Assembly: GCA_021324915.1 (NCBI GenBank)
Contig: JAJPIC010000027.1
Coordinates: 186,001 to 250,000 of the forward strand
Source: Beijerinckiaceae bacterium
GTDB taxonomy: Bacteria > Pseudomonadota > Alphaproteobacteria > Rhizobiales > Beijerinckiaceae
Direction: 5' to 3'
DNA: 64,000 nt
Shown one piece after another: positions 37,363 to 45,617 of this stretch (position 1 is the stretch's first letter; every line of letters begins with the position of its first letter). The position numbers and the translations under genes are program-made. Under the pieces are notes generated by a model that saw only the letters and a list, made by a program, of their open reading frames with translations, searched no databases and was not told where the DNA came from.

Positions 37363-39408
37363 TTGTTCGAACCGAAGCGCCAGTCGGAGGATACGCGCCC
37401 GCGGCTCGCCTTGCGCGTCGCCGTTACGGGCGCACGCACGCTGAATGCGGGCAGGATCGGCAGATTGCGCGCCGAGGTGGACGAAGTCCTCGACTTCGTT
37501 CGAACCGAGCTGGCGGAGCTCGCGAAACGAGACGCCGTCGCCAAATTCTACGGCGCCGACGCGGTGCCGATCTTGCGCCTGCTTTCGCCCCTCGCGCGGG
37601 GCGCCGATCGACTGGTCGCGCATAGTGCGCTCGATCGCAATTTCAGCCTCTACGTTCCGATGCCTTTCGGGCAAGAGGAATATGAGAGGGATTTCACCGG
37701 CATCGATCCCGCCAAGGCTCCCGAAGCGGTGCGGCTTTCGGCGCAAGAAGATCTTGGAGAATTCAGATCCTTGCTCGCGCGCGCCGGCGAGGATTGGTTC
37801 GCGCTCGATGGCGATCGCGAGGACGAGAACCGCGCTTATGAGAATGTCGGGCGTTTCGTGGTCCGCAATTGCGATTTTTTGATCGCGATCTGGAACGGCA
37901 AGCCCGCGGCAGGACGCGGTGGCACGGCGGAAATCATCGAATATGCGGCGGCCAATGGCGTGCCGGTTTGGTGGATCCATGCGGTCGAAGAAAGGCCGCC
38001 TGTATGGATCGCCAGCGTCCAGGGTCTGCGCGCCGACCTCGACGGCGCAAAGCCGGTGATCGGCACGCAGCGCCGGCTATCGGAAGAAGCGGCCGTTTCC
38101 GGAACCGCCGCGCACGATCTCAAAACCTATCTCAGGCGGCAGTTCGAGCCGCCGCGCCCCATTGCGCGCCAATCCCATAGCTGGCTCGAACGGCTGGCAC
38201 GGCTCGGCCAGGGCAGGGAGACCTCGTTCGAGGCGGAATATTTCGCGACGAGTCCCGGGTTCCTGAACGAGTCTTTGCGCAATAATTACGCCAAAACCTA
38301 TATTCACGTGATGCGCTGGGCTTCCGGGTGCAATCCGCCATGGACGCCGCCGCGTCAGCCGAGCGATCCCGTCGCCGGCTATTGGTTCTCGCTTTATCAG
38401 CCGACCGACACGCGCGCGTCCGAATATGCGGCGCTCTACCGCTCGACTTATGTCTGGCTCTTCCTCCTTGCGACGGCGGCCGTCGTGTTCGGCGCCGCCG
38501 CGGCAGTCTCCCATGGAACCGTATTCGCGTTACCCGCCATATTCCTCGAAGCGGTCACCTTGCTTCTGATCGGGCTTTCCGTCGCATTCGCAATTCGCGG
38601 CGAATGGCACGAGCGCTCGATCGATTATCGGCTTCTGGCTGAACTCTGCCGCAAGCAGCAGGTGCTCGCCCTGTTGGGCCAGGCGGTCTCGCTCGGCGCA
38701 CTGCGCCGCGTCATGCTGCGGAAACGGGAGAGCGAAAGACAGAAGCTCGATATCTCAGGCTCCGAAGCCGCTGCCATCGTCGACCGCACTGGTTGGGTGA
38801 CCTGGATTTTCGCGTCCTGGGAACGCGCCGCGCCCATGCCGCGCGGCAATATTTCCGAGGCGCTCTCGGGCGTCATCCAGAAGGACGTGCTCGAAGGCCT
38901 GATCGAAGAACAATTGCAATATCATCGCGATCGTGCCGAAATGGCGAGCCACGCCGACGAGACCTTTTTCCACATCGGCAACGGCAGTTTCACCTTGGTC
39001 TTTATTTTGGTGATTGTGAAGTTCGCCCTCGTCCTGTTGGGTCATGCTCCGACGGTCGCGTCACACGTGGCTTCCGGCCTCTCGGCGCTGCACGTCATTT
39101 CCGAAGCAGGGTTTGGTTTCCTGACCTGGTTGACCATCGTACTTCCCGCAATTTCGGCCGCGGCTTTCGGAATCAGAAGCTATACGGAACTGCAGCTCCT
39201 CGTCGAACAATCGAGCCAGATGCGCGAAGAACTGCTCCTCGCAAAGGTGGGAATCGAGCAGATGAAGCAGCGCGCCGAACGCGGGATGCCGCGCCGCCCC
39301 TTCCTGTCGGACGATCTCGCCGCCGATATCCATGCTTTGGCGATGCTGATGCTGCAAGATCTCGAAGGATGGGCGCGCCTTTTCATCGGCAAGTCGATCG
39401 AGCCTTAA
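37363..39408 (+). CDS. SLOG-domain nucleotide sensor fused to SLATT-like membrane domain
   Basis: 681 residues; TTG start at 37363 with GCGAGG five bases upstream. Residues about 15-210 look like a Rossmannoid SLOG domain (LRVAVTGARTLN, then SPLARGADRLVAHSAL and GRGGTAEIIEYAAANG for phosphate/nucleotide binding). Two membrane pairs follow (about 362-415 and 544-606). After the first comes WHERSIDYRLLAELCRKQQ, a motif typical of SLATT-type 2TM domains that accompany SLOG or SMODS proteins. Those domains are predicted pore-forming or membrane effectors of nucleotide-triggered conflict systems. The kinase gene follows 49 bases later. Function here is inferred from domains only. Confidence 0.75.
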   Translation: MFEPKRQSEDTRPRLALRVAVTGARTLNAGRIGRLRAEVDEVLDFVRTELAELAKRDAVAKFYGADAVPILRLLSPLARGADRLVAHSALDRNFSLYVPMPFGQEEYERDFTGIDPAKAPEAVRLSAQEDLGEFRSLLARAGEDWFALDGDREDENRAYENVGRFVVRNCDFLIAIWNGKPAAGRGGTAEIIEYAAANGVPVWWIHAVEERPPVWIASVQGLRADLDGAKPVIGTQRRLSEEAAVSGTAAHDLKTYLRRQFEPPRPIARQSHSWLERLARLGQGRETSFEAEYFATSPGFLNESLRNNYAKTYIHVMRWASGCNPPWTPPRQPSDPVAGYWFSLYQPTDTRASEYAALYRSTYVWLFLLATAAVVFGAAAAVSHGTVFALPAIFLEAVTLLLIGLSVAFAIRGEWHERSIDYRLLAELCRKQQVLALLGQAVSLGALRRVMLRKRESERQKLDISGSEAAAIVDRTGWVTWIFASWERAAPMPRGNISEALSGVIQKDVLEGLIEEQLQYHRDRAEMASHADETFFHIGNGSFTLVFILVIVKFALVLLGHAPTVASHVASGLSALHVISEAGFGFLTWLTIVLPAISAAAFGIRSYTELQLLVEQSSQMREELLLAKVGIEQMKQRAERGMPRRPFLSDDLAADIHALAMLMLQDLEGWARLFIGKSIEP

Positions 39409-39457
39409 GGTCGCGGCATTAGGTCCGATGCGGCCATCAGGAATGCGAGGGAATGCC

Positions 39458-41308
39458 ATGTCCGAAACGACCGCATCGCTCGACCAGGCTTTTCACGACC
39501 TCGATGCCAATGTGCGCGCGGAAGAAATCATCGCGCGCCTGCGCGACCTCGAATCCTCATGCACGGATCCGCGCGATCGTGCGCGGCTTCTGCACGCGCG
39601 CGGATTGGCGCTCAACCGGCTCGGCTTCGATGCGCTCGACGATCTGAGAACCGCCGCCGATATTTTCGAGAGGCTCGAGGATCGTCCGGCGCTCGCGGAA
39701 ACCTGGCGCGCCATTGCCCTCGTGCACAATTGGAGGGCCAATGCGCGCGAGGCCTCGCTCGCGCTCTTAAGGACGATTGCCGAGGCGAACGACGATCGGC
39801 CTAGCCTCGCGCGCGCGATGCTGGAAACCGGACGGCTAGGTATCGAGATCGGCAGGCCCGAAGAGGCGTATCGCTTTCTTGCGCGCGGGCTGGCCATTGG
39901 TGCCACGGAGCTCAAGCCTCTCGAAACCTGCAAGGCGCGCGTCAATGCGCTTCAGGCACTCGTCGCAGTGGGCGAGACCGAGAAGGCCGAATCCGCTTTG
40001 GCCGAGATCGATCCTAATTTCGCGACACCGCGCCTGCGCCACCTTGCTCTGCTCGAACGCGCCCGTATCGCTCTGGCAAAAGGACGAATCGAAGACGCGG
40101 AACAAACCCTTGCCGAGGCGCGCGCGCTTCTCCCGGCGGACGATTCCGAGAATTTCAGCTGGATCGAGCAAGCCCATGCCGAGGCGGAGGCGCATTTCGC
40201 GAAGAAAGATTATGCCGCCGCTTTGGAGCGCATCGGCAAAGTGATTGCGCGCTATTTCGCCGACGATCTGCCTGGGCGCGAAGTCGGCGCCCGCATTTTG
40301 CAGGCCAAGAGTCTCGATCAATTGGGCCGCCGCGAAGAGGCGGACGCCACGCTCGCGGCCGCCTTGCAACAGGCGATCGAGCGGCAGCTCTCCTCTTACC
40401 GGGGCATGGTTCTCGAACAATTTGCCGCCAGCGGGCGCACGCCCGGCGCCTGGATGCCGGGCGCGGCGCCGGCAATAACGACGGCCAATTCGAAGGACCT
40501 CTATTACGGGCGCGAAACGCTCGGCGGGGGAGGCTTCGGCTCGGTCGAGAGCGCTTACGATGCACAGAACGGCAGCAAGGTCGCGCTCAAACATTTGCGC
40601 CTCGAGGCCATCTATGATGTCGCCGAACAGGCCGACCGGCTGCATGCCGCCGAAATGGAAGTCGCCGCCGCCTCACGCGTCAGACATCCTGGCGTCGGTC
40701 GCGTCTTCGGCTTGCTGCGCGAGCCGAACGGGGAGGCGTTGCTGGTGCGCGAATTCATAGAAGGCAAGACGCTGCGCGACGCGATTTCGCAAAGCAAGCT
40801 CGATTTTTCCGAGAAGCTCGCGCTCCTCGCCAATCTTTCGTTCGCCTTGGCGGCGATCCACGCCGGCTCCGTCGTTCATCGCGATCTCAAGCCGGAGAAT
40901 GTGATTTTACGCGACAATCGCGCCGAGGCGCCGGTGATCATCGATTTCGGAATTAGCGCGATCGGCCGAGTCTGGCAGGGAAAGGATGCAGCGCGGACGC
41001 TCGTCTATTCCGCGCCGGAACAGACCAAGGCCGGCTGGGCCGATGCGCGCAGCGACCTCTATTCTCTCGGCCTCATTGCCTACGAAATTCTCGCGGGCCG
41101 CTTGCCCGAGGCGCCGGAGCCCGGACTTCTCGGAATTGTCAGTGGCGCACGCCGCAGCAAGGCTGTTGCGCAGGAGCTCGGCAGCCTCCGCGTGCCCCCG
41201 GCGATCGCGGCGCTCGTGACGCGGCTTCTCGCGGTTTCGCCGCAATACCGCCCGTCGTCGGCGCAAGATGTCGCCACGGCTTTCGCGGCGGCAAAGCGCG
41301 AGATTTGA
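39458..41308 (+). CDS. Serine/threonine protein kinase with N-terminal TPR-like repeats
   Basis: 616 residues from the ATG at 39458 (GAGGG eight bases upstream). Residues 1-335 are Ala/Glu/Leu-rich helical pairs of TPR type. The kinase domain (about 350-610) has the Gly loop GGGGFGSVESA, VALKHLRL (Lys near 378), HRDLKPENVILRD (catalytic Asp near 475), IDFGIS for DFG (near 496), an APE-like SAPEQTKAGWADARSDLYSLG, and the final Arg of the fold. All catalytic residues are present. No membrane segment, so it is cytoplasmic. It ends 38 bases from a convergent gene with DRHyd and TRAFs-binding-like domains; see findings. Confidence 0.92.
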   Translation: MSETTASLDQAFHDLDANVRAEEIIARLRDLESSCTDPRDRARLLHARGLALNRLGFDALDDLRTAADIFERLEDRPALAETWRAIALVHNWRANAREASLALLRTIAEANDDRPSLARAMLETGRLGIEIGRPEEAYRFLARGLAIGATELKPLETCKARVNALQALVAVGETEKAESALAEIDPNFATPRLRHLALLERARIALAKGRIEDAEQTLAEARALLPADDSENFSWIEQAHAEAEAHFAKKDYAAALERIGKVIARYFADDLPGREVGARILQAKSLDQLGRREEADATLAAALQQAIERQLSSYRGMVLEQFAASGRTPGAWMPGAAPAITTANSKDLYYGRETLGGGGFGSVESAYDAQNGSKVALKHLRLEAIYDVAEQADRLHAAEMEVAAASRVRHPGVGRVFGLLREPNGEALLVREFIEGKTLRDAISQSKLDFSEKLALLANLSFALAAIHAGSVVHRDLKPENVILRDNRAEAPVIIDFGISAIGRVWQGKDAARTLVYSAPEQTKAGWADARSDLYSLGLIAYEILAGRLPEAPEPGLLGIVSGARRSKAVAQELGSLRVPPAIAALVTRLLAVSPQYRPSSAQDVATAFAAAKREI

Positions 41309-41313
41309 TCTGC

Positions 41314-41343
41314 CTCTCCCCATTCGCTTCGCCATGGGGAGAG
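41314..41343. terminator. Perfect 10-bp hairpin between convergent genes
   Basis: CTCTCCCCAT (41314-41323) and ATGGGGAGAG (41334-41343) with a 10-base loop. It can terminate both the kinase gene and the convergent DRHyd gene, though the T-run is weak (AAATT on the + strand). It also has the look of an intergenic repeat. Confidence 0.6.
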
Positions 41344-41346
41344 AAA

Positions 41347-42690
41347 TTACCCCGCCCGTGCCTCGAGCGCCGCGATGATCTTCGAGAGTTGCGCGTCCGG
41401 CTTGCCGGCATCGCGCCAGGCGTCGCGGATCAACGAGAGATTGCGCGCGGTCGTTTCCGCGTTCCAGCCCTCTTTCAGATGCACAAGCGCGTTGGGCAGC
41501 AATTTCATGGCCTCGTTGAGTTGGCCGGCGATGACCGCAAGTTCGACGAGCGTGGCATAGTCCCAGTAATCGGCTTGGCCGCGTGCGATCTTGCGCTCGA
41601 CCGAATAGCGCACGACGGGGGCAAGCTGCGCGATGCGCGGATTCTCGGGATCGGTGAGCGCGATGAGCGTGACCGCGTTCACGCCGGGATAGGCGTCGCG
41701 CCAATCGGCTTCGAAGCCCCTCAGATAGGCTTCGATTGCCTTCTCGGCCCAGGCCGGTGCGGCGAAATCTTCGGTCTTCTTTGCCGCGTCCCAGCGATCC
41801 TTGTAGACGCGGCCGAGCAGCCCATAGGTCTCGCTCGAAGCGCCGCGTTCTTCGATCAAGTCGCTCAGAACCTTTTCCGCCTCGTCGCGATGCCCGATGC
41901 GGTTGAGCGCCATCGCATATTGTTCGCGTGCCATGGCCGAATGACGCAACACGGGGTCGAAAGCGTTATAGAGCTCGATCATCCTCTCCCAGGCGCTCGC
42001 GGCGCGGTACGAGAGATAAAGGTCGATGGCGACTCCGGCTTCGACCGTACTGATGTCGCCGAGCTCGGCGCGGATCAAATCGAGTGCCGCGACGCCCTCG
42101 TTCTTTTTCAGAGCGCGAGCCGCGGCGAGCTTCGCCTTCAATTCGCGCGAATAGGTGACCTGCTGACGAAACGTATCCGTCTTGGCATGTTCGATCTCGG
42201 CCGGCTTGAAACCGTCGAGCAATTTGAAGAGCGGACTATCCGCTTCGCCGTGGCGCTTGCAATCGTCGAGCCGCTTGGCGAGGGCCGCACGCGCCGCGGC
42301 CGCTTCTTTCGGCCGGCCCTTCTCGTCCAGCCTATAGGGCAGGGTGCGCAGATGGCCCACATCGAACGGCAGGCGGCTCGCGTCCGCCGCCATCAGCACG
42401 GTCGTTTGCGGCCGCACCGCATGGCGAACGCCCAGCTCGTAATAGACGTTCGGATTGAAAATCGTGAGATCGGCCACCGCATATTCGCTGAGCATCAGGC
42501 GCTCGTACATCGCCTTGTGAATGAGCCCGGCGTGCAATTCCTCGTCGGCGCGCACCGGCTCGAAGCCGGCGTCGCCAACGCCCGGCTCGATAATCTCCTT
42601 GTAAACGAGGTCGAAATCGATCTCGCGCCCCGACGCATCCGGCTTGCGGCCGAAAGGCATGATGACGAAACAGACGGCGCGATGCGACAT
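41347..42690 (-). CDS. DRHyd-like domain plus MAP3K TRAFs-binding-like (DUF4071) protein
   Basis: 447 residues. N-terminus (about 1-140): CFVIMPFGRKPD, then YERLMLSEYAVADLTIFNPN and VYYELGVRHAVRPQ, the pattern of the nucleoside 2-deoxyribosyltransferase-like fold (DRHyd) with the putative catalytic Glu in YELG. Residues about 150-440 are helical repeats with GRVYKDRWDAA, EAYLRGFEADWRDAYPGVNAVTL and WDYATLVELAVIAGQ, matching the region named MAP3K TRAFs-binding in eukaryotic ASK kinases. It converges on the TPR-kinase gene and is divergent from pncB (114 bases). Likely sensor or nucleotide-processing partner of the kinase; the activity is inferred. Confidence 0.8.
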   Translation of the reverse strand: MSHRAVCFVIMPFGRKPDASGREIDFDLVYKEIIEPGVGDAGFEPVRADEELHAGLIHKAMYERLMLSEYAVADLTIFNPNVYYELGVRHAVRPQTTVLMAADASRLPFDVGHLRTLPYRLDEKGRPKEAAAARAALAKRLDDCKRHGEADSPLFKLLDGFKPAEIEHAKTDTFRQQVTYSRELKAKLAAARALKKNEGVAALDLIRAELGDISTVEAGVAIDLYLSYRAASAWERMIELYNAFDPVLRHSAMAREQYAMALNRIGHRDEAEKVLSDLIEERGASSETYGLLGRVYKDRWDAAKKTEDFAAPAWAEKAIEAYLRGFEADWRDAYPGVNAVTLIALTDPENPRIAQLAPVVRYSVERKIARGQADYWDYATLVELAVIAGQLNEAMKLLPNALVHLKEGWNAETTARNLSLIRDAWRDAGKPDAQLSKIIAALEARAG

Positions 42691-42804
42691 GGGCTGAACC
42701 TGAGAAGACGGAGATTATATCAGAGCGCGGCTCCGGGCGGAATCGAAGACCGCATTCTTGCACGAGCCGGAAAGATCGGCTGAGATACGATCAAGGACAC
42801 CTCA

Positions 42805-44145
42805 ATGCCCCGGCTCGATTCCGAAAAGCCGCTGCTCATCGACCTCTATGAGCTCACCATGGCGGACGCCTATCTCGCGGAGGGGATGAACGAGCCGGCC
42901 GTCTTCGAATTTTTCGTGCGCAAATTGCCGGAGCGGCGCGGCTTTCTGCTCGCGGCGGGGCTCGAACAGGTGATCGATTATCTTGCGTCCCTTCGTTTCG
43001 ACAGCGAGGTGCTCGCCTGGATCGCGCAATCCGGGCGATTTTCCTCGCGGCTCGTCGATTATCTCGCGGATTTCCGCTTCACCGGCCACGTCGATGCCGT
43101 GCCGGAAGGCACCGCGTTTTTCGCGGGCGAGCCGATCCTGCGCCTCACGGCGCCGATGCCACAGGCGCAGCTCGTCGAGACGCGGCTGATGAATCTTTTG
43201 AACGTCGAGACGATCATCGCCTCGAAAGCGGCGCGAATGGTCCTGGCGGCGCCCGGCAAGCAGCTGGTCGATTTCGGCGCACGACGCGCGCACGGGGCCG
43301 AAGCCGCACTGCTCGCGGCGCGCGCGAGCTACATCGCCGGATTTGCCGGAACGGCGACCGTTCTCGCTGCGCCGCGCTTCGGCATTCCGCTCTTCGGTAC
43401 AATGGCGCATTCTTACATAGAAGCGCATGAAGACGAGATCGCCGCTTTCGAAAATTTCGCGCACGCCCGGCCGCGGGGCATCGTCCTTCTGATCGATACT
43501 TACGACACGGAGCGCGCCGCCAAAAGACTGGTCGATCTGGCAAAGCGGCTTGCCGGCGCCGGCATCGTAATTCAAGCGGTGCGCATCGATAGCGGGGACC
43601 TCGCTGCGCATGCGCGAAACGTGCGCGCCATTCTCGACGAGGGCGGGCTCACCGAGGTCACGATCTTTGCGAGCGGCGGCATCGATGAAGAGGATCTCGC
43701 CGAGTTCACCCGCGCCGGGGTGCCCATCGCCGGCTATGGAATCGGCACGAGCCTCGACGTGTCGTCCGACGCGCCGGCGCTCGATTGCGCCTATAAACTG
43801 CAGGAATATGCCGGGATTGCACGGCGTAAGCGCTCGGAAGGCAAGGCGACTTACCCGGGCCGCAAACAGGTCTGGCGCCGGCGCGCCGCAGATGGCGTCT
43901 TCGCCGGCGACATCATCGGGCTCGTCGACGAGCGCCAAGCCGGAGACGAGCTTTTGAAACCCGCGATGCGGAACGGAATGGCTTGCGGACGGTCCTCGCT
44001 CGCCGATATCCGGGCGCATGCGCAGAACGAGCTCGCCCATCTGCCCGAGCCGTTGCGCCGGCGCGAGCCGTTCGCCTATCCGGTCGAAGTTTCGCAGGCG
44101 CTCAAGGACCTTGCGGCCGAATGCGATCGCCGCCTTGGATTGTAA
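42805..44145 (+). CDS. pncB: Nicotinate phosphoribosyltransferase
   Basis: Forms nicotinate mononucleotide from nicotinate and PRPP (NAD salvage). 446 residues. Start region LLIDLYELTMADAYLAEGM is typical. Active-site motifs: FGARRAHGAEAALLAARASY, GTMAHSYIEAHEDE, RIDSGDLAAHARNVRAILD and ASGGIDEEDLAEF, GYGIGTSL. It ends six bases from the convergent nicotinamidase gene. Confidence 0.95.
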   Translation: MPRLDSEKPLLIDLYELTMADAYLAEGMNEPAVFEFFVRKLPERRGFLLAAGLEQVIDYLASLRFDSEVLAWIAQSGRFSSRLVDYLADFRFTGHVDAVPEGTAFFAGEPILRLTAPMPQAQLVETRLMNLLNVETIIASKAARMVLAAPGKQLVDFGARRAHGAEAALLAARASYIAGFAGTATVLAAPRFGIPLFGTMAHSYIEAHEDEIAAFENFAHARPRGIVLLIDTYDTERAAKRLVDLAKRLAGAGIVIQAVRIDSGDLAAHARNVRAILDEGGLTEVTIFASGGIDEEDLAEFTRAGVPIAGYGIGTSLDVSSDAPALDCAYKLQEYAGIARRKRSEGKATYPGRKQVWRRRAADGVFAGDIIGLVDERQAGDELLKPAMRNGMACGRSSLADIRAHAQNELAHLPEPLRRREPFAYPVEVSQALKDLAAECDRRLGL

Positions 44146-44151
44146 GCATGA

Positions 44152-44748
44152 TCAGCCAACGAGCTCGATGCCATTGCGGGTGAAGCTCGCGCGTGTCTCT
44201 GCGATCGAGCCGTCGACGTCGATGCCGCGACAGGCCTCTTCGATCACCGTGACATCGAAGCCTTCGGCCCGCGCATCTTCGGCCGAATAGCGCACGCAGA
44301 AATCGAAGGCGAGGCCTGCCAGAAATATGTGATTCAAGCCGCGCTCGCGCAAATAGCCGGTAAGGCCCGTCGGCGTCCGACGATCGTTCTCGTAAAAGGC
44401 CGAATAGGAATCGATCTCGCGGCGAAATCCTTTGCGCAAGATCAAAGCGGCATGCGGAACTTCGAGGTCTTGGTGAAATTCGGCACCATGGCTGCCTTGC
44501 ACGCAATGATCGGGCCAGAGGATCTGTGGTCCATAATCGAGCTCGACGGTCTCGTAGGGTCTGCGGCCTCGATGCGCCGAGGCAAAGGACAGATGGTCCG
44601 GCGGGTGCCAATCCTGCGTGAGGACGACGTTGGCGAATCGGCGGGCGAGGCGATTGACGACAGGAATGACGTCGTTGGCTTGCGGCACCGCCAGCGCGCC
44701 GCCGGCGCAAAAGTCGTTCTGGATGTCGACGATGATGAGAACGTTCAT
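44152..44748 (-). CDS. pncA: Nicotinamidase
   Basis: Hydrolyses nicotinamide to nicotinate, feeding PncB. 198 residues from the ATG at 44748. Isochorismatase-fold motifs: IIVDIQNDFCAGGALAVP (catalytic Asp), VLTQDWHPPDHLSFAS (metal His), DHCVQGSHGAEFH, LRKGFRREIDSYSAFYEND (catalytic Lys) and GLAFDFCVRYSAEDA (catalytic Cys). Convergent with pncB; the two complete a nicotinamide-to-NaMN salvage path. Confidence 0.95.
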   Translation of the reverse strand: MNVLIIVDIQNDFCAGGALAVPQANDVIPVVNRLARRFANVVLTQDWHPPDHLSFASAHRGRRPYETVELDYGPQILWPDHCVQGSHGAEFHQDLEVPHAALILRKGFRREIDSYSAFYENDRRTPTGLTGYLRERGLNHIFLAGLAFDFCVRYSAEDARAEGFDVTVIEEACRGIDVDGSIAETRASFTRNGIELVG

Positions 44749-44958
44749 GGCCCTGATTTCACGCTGACCCTTGCGGTTCGAGAAAAGATGCCTCCGGAAA
44801 TCCCCGGCGGAAAACGGCAATGCTGCAGCGCGTTCAACGAAGGTAAGTGTCGCTTTATAGTCAAGGCATTCTGCGAAAATGCATGCTGCACTGCAAACTA
44901 TTGATATTGGCACTTACTTTCTCGTCTCTGAGTTGTGTATATTGGATGAGGAATTGGC

Positions 44959-45498
44959 ATGATGTTCGCGATCCTCTCAGCGCTCATTGGATTCGGCCTA
45001 GGTGCACTCCTCGGCCGGTTCACGATCGTGATTCTCGTTTATGCATTTATCCTGGCGGGCGTCTTTGTTCTCGGCGCGGTCGTTGTCCATTCCGCAAACA
45101 TTTCTTCCGCTGCCCTTACGCTCGTCGTCATAATCGTGAGCCTCCAGCTCGGCTATCTCGTCGGCCTTACGATCGAAGCGTGGCGCTCGGCCGGACCTCG
45201 TGCGGATAGCAAGCCGCGACGCACCTTGAGCATTTTTGCCAACATGCGCAATTGGGCCTCGAAACTGGCCGGCCGCGTGGCCTATTTCGATTTCCTGGCC
45301 GCATGTTTTCTCTTCGTATCCATGCTGTTTCTGGTTCAGCTTGCGGTCAGAATGAGTGACGCGAGCGCGCAGCTCCGCCAGATCGCCGATGCCATGCGCC
45401 AATGTTCGGCGACCTCGGGGTCGGCACGCGCCGAATGCCTTGCGCAGATCGAAAAGGCAGACGAGGCGACGAAGGACCTCCCGCTTCGGATCCCTTAA
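44959..45498 (+). CDS. Membrane hypothetical protein (about four TM)
   Basis: 179 residues with GAGGAAT upstream of the ATG. Two to three hydrophobic segments at 5-75, an Arg/Lys-rich cytoplasmic loop (about 80-110), another membrane segment (FLAACFLFVSMLFLVQLAV) and a short soluble tail with two Cys. Family not recognised. Confidence 0.72.
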   Translation: MMFAILSALIGFGLGALLGRFTIVILVYAFILAGVFVLGAVVVHSANISSAALTLVVIIVSLQLGYLVGLTIEAWRSAGPRADSKPRRTLSIFANMRNWASKLAGRVAYFDFLAACFLFVSMLFLVQLAVRMSDASAQLRQIADAMRQCSATSGSARAECLAQIEKADEATKDLPLRIP

Positions 45499-45543
45499 CC
45501 CTGCCGCAACCGCCCACGGCAGGGCCGCCGCCAATTACGCTCG

Positions 45544-45596
45544 CTAGAATTCTAGGAAACGATTCAATTCTTCGGCAATCCGATTTTGCTAATCGG
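45544..45596. promoter_or_regulatory. Two adjacent palindromes upstream of the diguanylate cyclase
   Basis: A perfect 12-base palindrome CTAGAATTCTAG (45544-45555) is followed by a hairpin CCGATT-TTGCT-AATCGG (45580-45596), just before the GGDEF gene start at 45618. These could be an operator and a leader hairpin; the roles are inferred from position only. Confidence 0.35.
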
Positions 45597-45617
45597 AATT
45601 AAGGCTTTGCTTGTGCA

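Noticed and set aside
41305-42783. 492-codon + strand frame opposite the DRHyd gene
   Set aside because: The minus-strand product has recognisable domain motifs; the + frame also runs through the inter-gene hairpin and lacks a ribosome site.
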